A DNA stretch of 6,681 bases from a bacterium. GTDB lineage: Bacteria; Patescibacteriota; Minisyncoccia; Phycocordibacterales; UBA918. Made by a program: the position numbers and the translations under genes. The stretch lies in the NCBI GenBank assembly GCA_027487145.1, contig JAIYEC010000063.1, forward strand, positions 1 through 6,681, written 5' to 3'. The notes beneath the pieces are model-generated. The model saw only the letters and a program-made list of their open reading frames with translations. It had not been told where the DNA came from and made no database searches. Shown here piece after piece: positions 4,239 to 6,681 of the stretch (its first letter is position 1; each line of letters opens with the position of its first letter).

Positions 4239-6681
4239 ATGTGGAAATTAGCTGGAGCCACAGTCGCACTTTTTGTACTTGGTGTGTACGCTGGCTTTTT
4301 GCTACCTATTTCGACAACAGTAACTACGCTACAAAGCGAAAATAAAAATACGTACCCATATCTGAGTACGATTACCTACACGCAATTTCCTAAACCGCAA
4401 CAGCCTGTCACTGTCGCTGCAACCACGATTGAACAGCCTGATTTGCTCGATGCTCGGTTTGCCGGGATGCTCCTGCATGTTCGCTGGCTACTGGCGCAAA
4501 AAGGCGGAACTGCAGTCGATCAAGAACTACAGCGACTCAATCGACAAATTCTTTCTCTTATGGATGATGTGAGTGAAGATAGTAATGACCTCGAAGATCG
4601 TCTCTCAGACAACGATTCTAGTACTCTTAGTGAATTGACCACAAACCTCACACTTGGCAGCTATTACCTCTCAGGTGATGGAGACGATGAGGGTATCCGG
4701 ATAAATAGTGTCGGAGGAGTACAGCTAACAGCTGCTCTCCTTGATGCCTCTGGAGATGCGGGAATGGCTGGACAGGTACTTCTTTCAACCGGTACGGGAA
4801 CTAACTGGGTGGCAACGAGTACGTTAGGGATTTTGAGCGGCGGAAGTTCGCTTTTTACTGATGGTGGAGCAACGGCGTATCTTACTGCGATAGGAGATTC
4901 GCTTGCGATTGGGGTAACTACCGCAAACCAAAAGCTAACTGTTGAAGGAAATATAAATATTAGTTCAGAAACAGGCGCCCTCTATTTTGATAATACTCGT
5001 TTTCTCTACGCATCATCAACGAATCATTCTGTCACATTCGGGGAGTTTGCTGGAGAAAGTTTGGGTGGAAGTGATCAGTATAACGTGGCTGTTGGCTACC
5101 AAGCTGGACGAACAGCCAACAGTAACTACAACATCTTTGTCGGTACGTACGCAGGGTACAATAGTTCAGGACAGCATAACTATCTCTTTGGATATAATGC
5201 TGGGTATAACAATAACGGTGCCGCAAACTTCATAGCTGGTCCGGATGCTGGATATAATAACTTAGGGGGGAATAATTTTATCTTTGGTGATGATGCTGGA
5301 TACAATAATACAGGAACAGAGAATGTCATTCTTGGAACAAATGCCGGCTATGGAAATTCTGGAAGTTCAAACTTTATTGTAGGTGCAAGTGCAGGCTTTA
5401 GTAGTACAGGAAACAATAATCTTTTTATTGGAGAGGAGGCAGGCTACAACAACGACGGGAGTGGTAATATCTTGCTCGGGTACAGGGCTGCCAATAACCT
5501 TACGTCTGGTAGTCGTAACATAGTCATTGGCTATGATGTTGATTCTGCTATCGCAACCTCAAGTAATCGCCTCAACATCGGTAATCTCATTTTTGGTACT
5601 GGACTCGATGGTACTGGTGCCAACCTTTCAAGTGGAAACATCGGTATTGGTACCACCACTCCATCAAGTAAACTCACGGTCGGCGGTGACCTCCGAGTAA
5701 CCGGTGCCTTTCGTGATTCTTCTGGAGACACAGGTACGGCTGGACAAGTTCTCCTCTCAACTCTCACTGGTACCAATTGGGTAGCGACCAGTACCTTGGG
5801 GATTTCATCCGGCGGAGATTTTTTTGCTAACGGTAGTGTTGGGATGACCGACACACTTTTTCTTACCCAGGGGGTGCTAGGTGACGGAGGTCTCTCTTTT
5901 ACAGGTGATGTCGATACCGGCATCACTAGTAGCTTTCCTGGACAATTAGATTTCATTGCCAACAATACACAGTCAATATTTATGAATGAATACGAAGTAG
6001 GTTTTTTCAACGTTTCAACCTACATTGATCCTAATGGCGTTAATTCAAAGCGGTTTTTTTCAATCAGTACTTCCACACCAGCCTCGCCGTCAATAGAATT
6101 TGGCGGATCGGGTATTTTCAGTCCGGAATATGGACAACTTGGCTTTAGTACTAACGGAGTCGAACGATTTACGATTGATACGTTCGGTAACATCGGTATC
6201 GGTACTACCACTCCATCAAGTCGACTTTCAGTAGACGGAAATTCTGCTTTCACTGGTCAGCTCAACCTCTCTGGTACTGCCGCTAACATTGCTCTTGGCT
6301 CAAACTACCTTTCTGGAGATGGTGGAGATGAAGGAATCTTTGTAGACGGCAGCGGAAATGTAGGAATAGGAACAGATAGTCCATCATACAACCTTCATGT
6401 ATATGGAGATAATTTTCCTAGCATTGCTATAGATTCAGCGGATGTTTCCGAAAGCCCATTTTTGCTAATCGGAAGTGCAGCAGCAAATGCGGGATACCTT
6501 CAATATAATAATTCTGGAACTCCTGGTACTAACTTAGCAAATAGGCCAAATGGCTTAGTATTATTCAGTGACTTTGGTTCTACAAACGGAATAACAATCA
6601 ATGCGGCAGCCGCTGCTCCTATTGTATTTGGTACAGGAGGTGTCTCAACTGCAAACGAACGGATGCGAATAACAGCAACGG
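4239..6681 (+). CDS. Large modular repetitive surface protein, tail-fibre/trimeric-adhesin-like (C-terminus outside window)
   Basis: The frame is open from ATG 4239 to the window end, 814 codons without a stop. Residues 4-24 form one hydrophobic segment after MWK: a signal peptide or membrane anchor. Residues 68-125 are probably helical, possibly a coiled-coil stalk. Then come beta-rich modules: a GDAGMAGQVLLST...NWVATSTLG block (169-202, repeated at 493-526), ten 16-residue NxxxGxxAGYNNxGxx units (282-442), and IGIGTTTPSSKLTV motifs (about 223, 467, 651, 707). ERFTID (642-647) and a final ERMRIT (807-812) each mark the lead into such a motif. The style matches bacterial tail-fibre-domain proteins and YadA-like head repeats. 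These often end in an S74 intramolecular chaperone domain, which cannot be seen here. The likely role is trimeric surface attachment. The large ORFs antisense to it are shadows. Confidence 0.9.
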   Translation, partial: MWKLAGATVALFVLGVYAGFLLPISTTVTTLQSENKNTYPYLSTITYTQFPKPQQPVTVAATTIEQPDLLDARFAGMLLHVRWLLAQKGGTAVDQELQRLNRQILSLMDDVSEDSNDLEDRLSDNDSSTLSELTTNLTLGSYYLSGDGDDEGIRINSVGGVQLTAALLDASGDAGMAGQVLLSTGTGTNWVATSTLGILSGGSSLFTDGGATAYLTAIGDSLAIGVTTANQKLTVEGNINISSETGALYFDNTRFLYASSTNHSVTFGEFAGESLGGSDQYNVAVGYQAGRTANSNYNIFVGTYAGYNSSGQHNYLFGYNAGYNNNGAANFIAGPDAGYNNLGGNNFIFGDDAGYNNTGTENVILGTNAGYGNSGSSNFIVGASAGFSSTGNNNLFIGEEAGYNNDGSGNILLGYRAANNLTSGSRNIVIGYDVDSAIATSSNRLNIGNLIFGTGLDGTGANLSSGNIGIGTTTPSSKLTVGGDLRVTGAFRDSSGDTGTAGQVLLSTLTGTNWVATSTLGISSGGDFFANGSVGMTDTLFLTQGVLGDGGLSFTGDVDTGITSSFPGQLDFIANNTQSIFMNEYEVGFFNVSTYIDPNGVNSKRFFSISTSTPASPSIEFGGSGIFSPEYGQLGFSTNGVERFTIDTFGNIGIGTTTPSSRLSVDGNSAFTGQLNLSGTAANIALGSNYLSGDGGDEGIFVDGSGNVGIGTDSPSYNLHVYGDNFPSIAIDSADVSESPFLLIGSAAANAGYLQYNNSGTPGTNLANRPNGLVLFSDFGSTNGITINAAAAAPIVFGTGGVSTANERMRITAT
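4653..4844 (+). repeat. First copy of duplicated fibre modules (LGSxYLSGDG and AGQVLLST blocks)
   Basis: Residues 139-161 (LGSYYLSGDGDDEGIRINSV and onward) recur at 686-708 as LGSNYLSGDGGDEGIFVDGS. Residues 169-202 (DASGDAGMAGQVLLSTGTGT, then NWVATSTLGILSGG) recur at 493-526. The two partners are adjacent here but separated by about 160 residues in the second copies, and their order is reversed. This shows shuffling of modules within the gene. Confidence 0.85.
5082..5564 (+). repeat. Ten tandem 16-residue (48-base) protein repeats
   Basis: The units start at Asn residues 282, 298, 314, 330, 346, 362, 378, 394, 410 and 427 of the surface protein. The consensus is NxxxGxxAGYNNxGxx. Examples are NYLFGYNAGYNNNGAA and NFIFGDDAGYNNTGTE. 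The unit at 410 has 17 residues, and the last (NIVIGYDVDSAIATSS) is degenerate. A further degenerate unit (VTFGEFAGESLGG) precedes them. The spacing fits a left-handed beta-roll or beta-prism repeat like YadA heads, though YadA units are nearer 14 residues. The codons have diverged between units, so this is an old duplication. Confidence 0.88.
5715..5816 (+). repeat. Second copy of the AGQVLLST/NWVATSTLG module
   Basis: Residues 493-526 read DSSGDTGTAGQVLLSTLTGT followed by NWVATSTLGISSGG. They differ from the copy at 169-202 at only a few positions, while the DNA differs at many third-codon positions. That pattern suggests selection on the protein rather than a recent duplication. Confidence 0.85.

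Noticed and set aside
5082..5564. CRISPR-like regular repeats of 48 bases
   Set aside because: The periodicity is at the protein level within an open frame; the DNA units are diverged and have no unique spacers.
5531..6253. Two long minus-strand frames (159 and 77 codons) within the surface protein gene
   Set aside because: They are Pro/Val-rich mirror translations of the Gly/Thr-rich repeats on the plus strand, with no start signals and no protein-like features.

Overview
The window most likely comes from a bacterium of the Candidate Phyla Radiation (Patescibacteria, Parcubacteria-like). It holds part of a broken-up S10 ribosomal-protein cluster followed by the first 814 codons of a large repetitive surface protein. 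The lineage call is inference. It rests on the style of the repetitive protein (GIGTTTPSSKLTV and AGQVLLST...NWVATSTLG modules, 16-residue AGYNN repeats), on several ribosomal-protein starts with no Shine-Dalgarno sequence, and on frequent CGA arginine codons. No in-frame TGA occurs in any of the reading frames called here, including the glycine-rich 814-codon one. Reassignment of TGA to glycine, as in SR1/Gracilibacteria, is therefore unlikely.

Layout. (1) Positions 1-231 are the C-terminal 76 residues of S10 (rpsJ), closed by two tandem hairpins that end in a good intrinsic terminator. (2) Positions 300-1213 replace the usual tight rpsJ-rplC junction. They hold a candidate plus-strand unit (promoter 323-350, strong hairpins, a 45-codon small ORF, terminator 699-753), a minus-strand 49-residue gene at 804-953 with its own terminator and a good ribosome binding site, and then a sigma70-type promoter with a long, highly structured leader for rplC. 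(3) Positions 1214-2896 are rplC-rplD-rplW (L3, L4, L23), tightly packed. (4) Positions 2897-3078 are a 182-nt structured gap with a candidate promoter. (5) Positions 3079-3942 are rplB (L2), whose stop codon lies inside a 21-bp perfect terminator stem. The canonical next gene, rpsS, is absent. (6) Positions 3984-4190 are hairpin-rich and non-coding, possibly an RNA gene. (7) From 4239 to the window end runs the surface protein, which is incomplete at its C-terminus.

The four ribosomal genes downstream of rpsJ encode proteins of the 50S subunit that bind 23S rRNA early in assembly. The sequence suggests that S10, L3-L4-L23 and L2 are at least partly separate transcription units, each with its own leader or terminator. 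The large protein is unrelated to translation. It looks like an exported, trimer-forming fibre or adhesin built from duplicated modules.

No tRNA, rRNA, CRISPR array, transposase or insertion sequence was seen.
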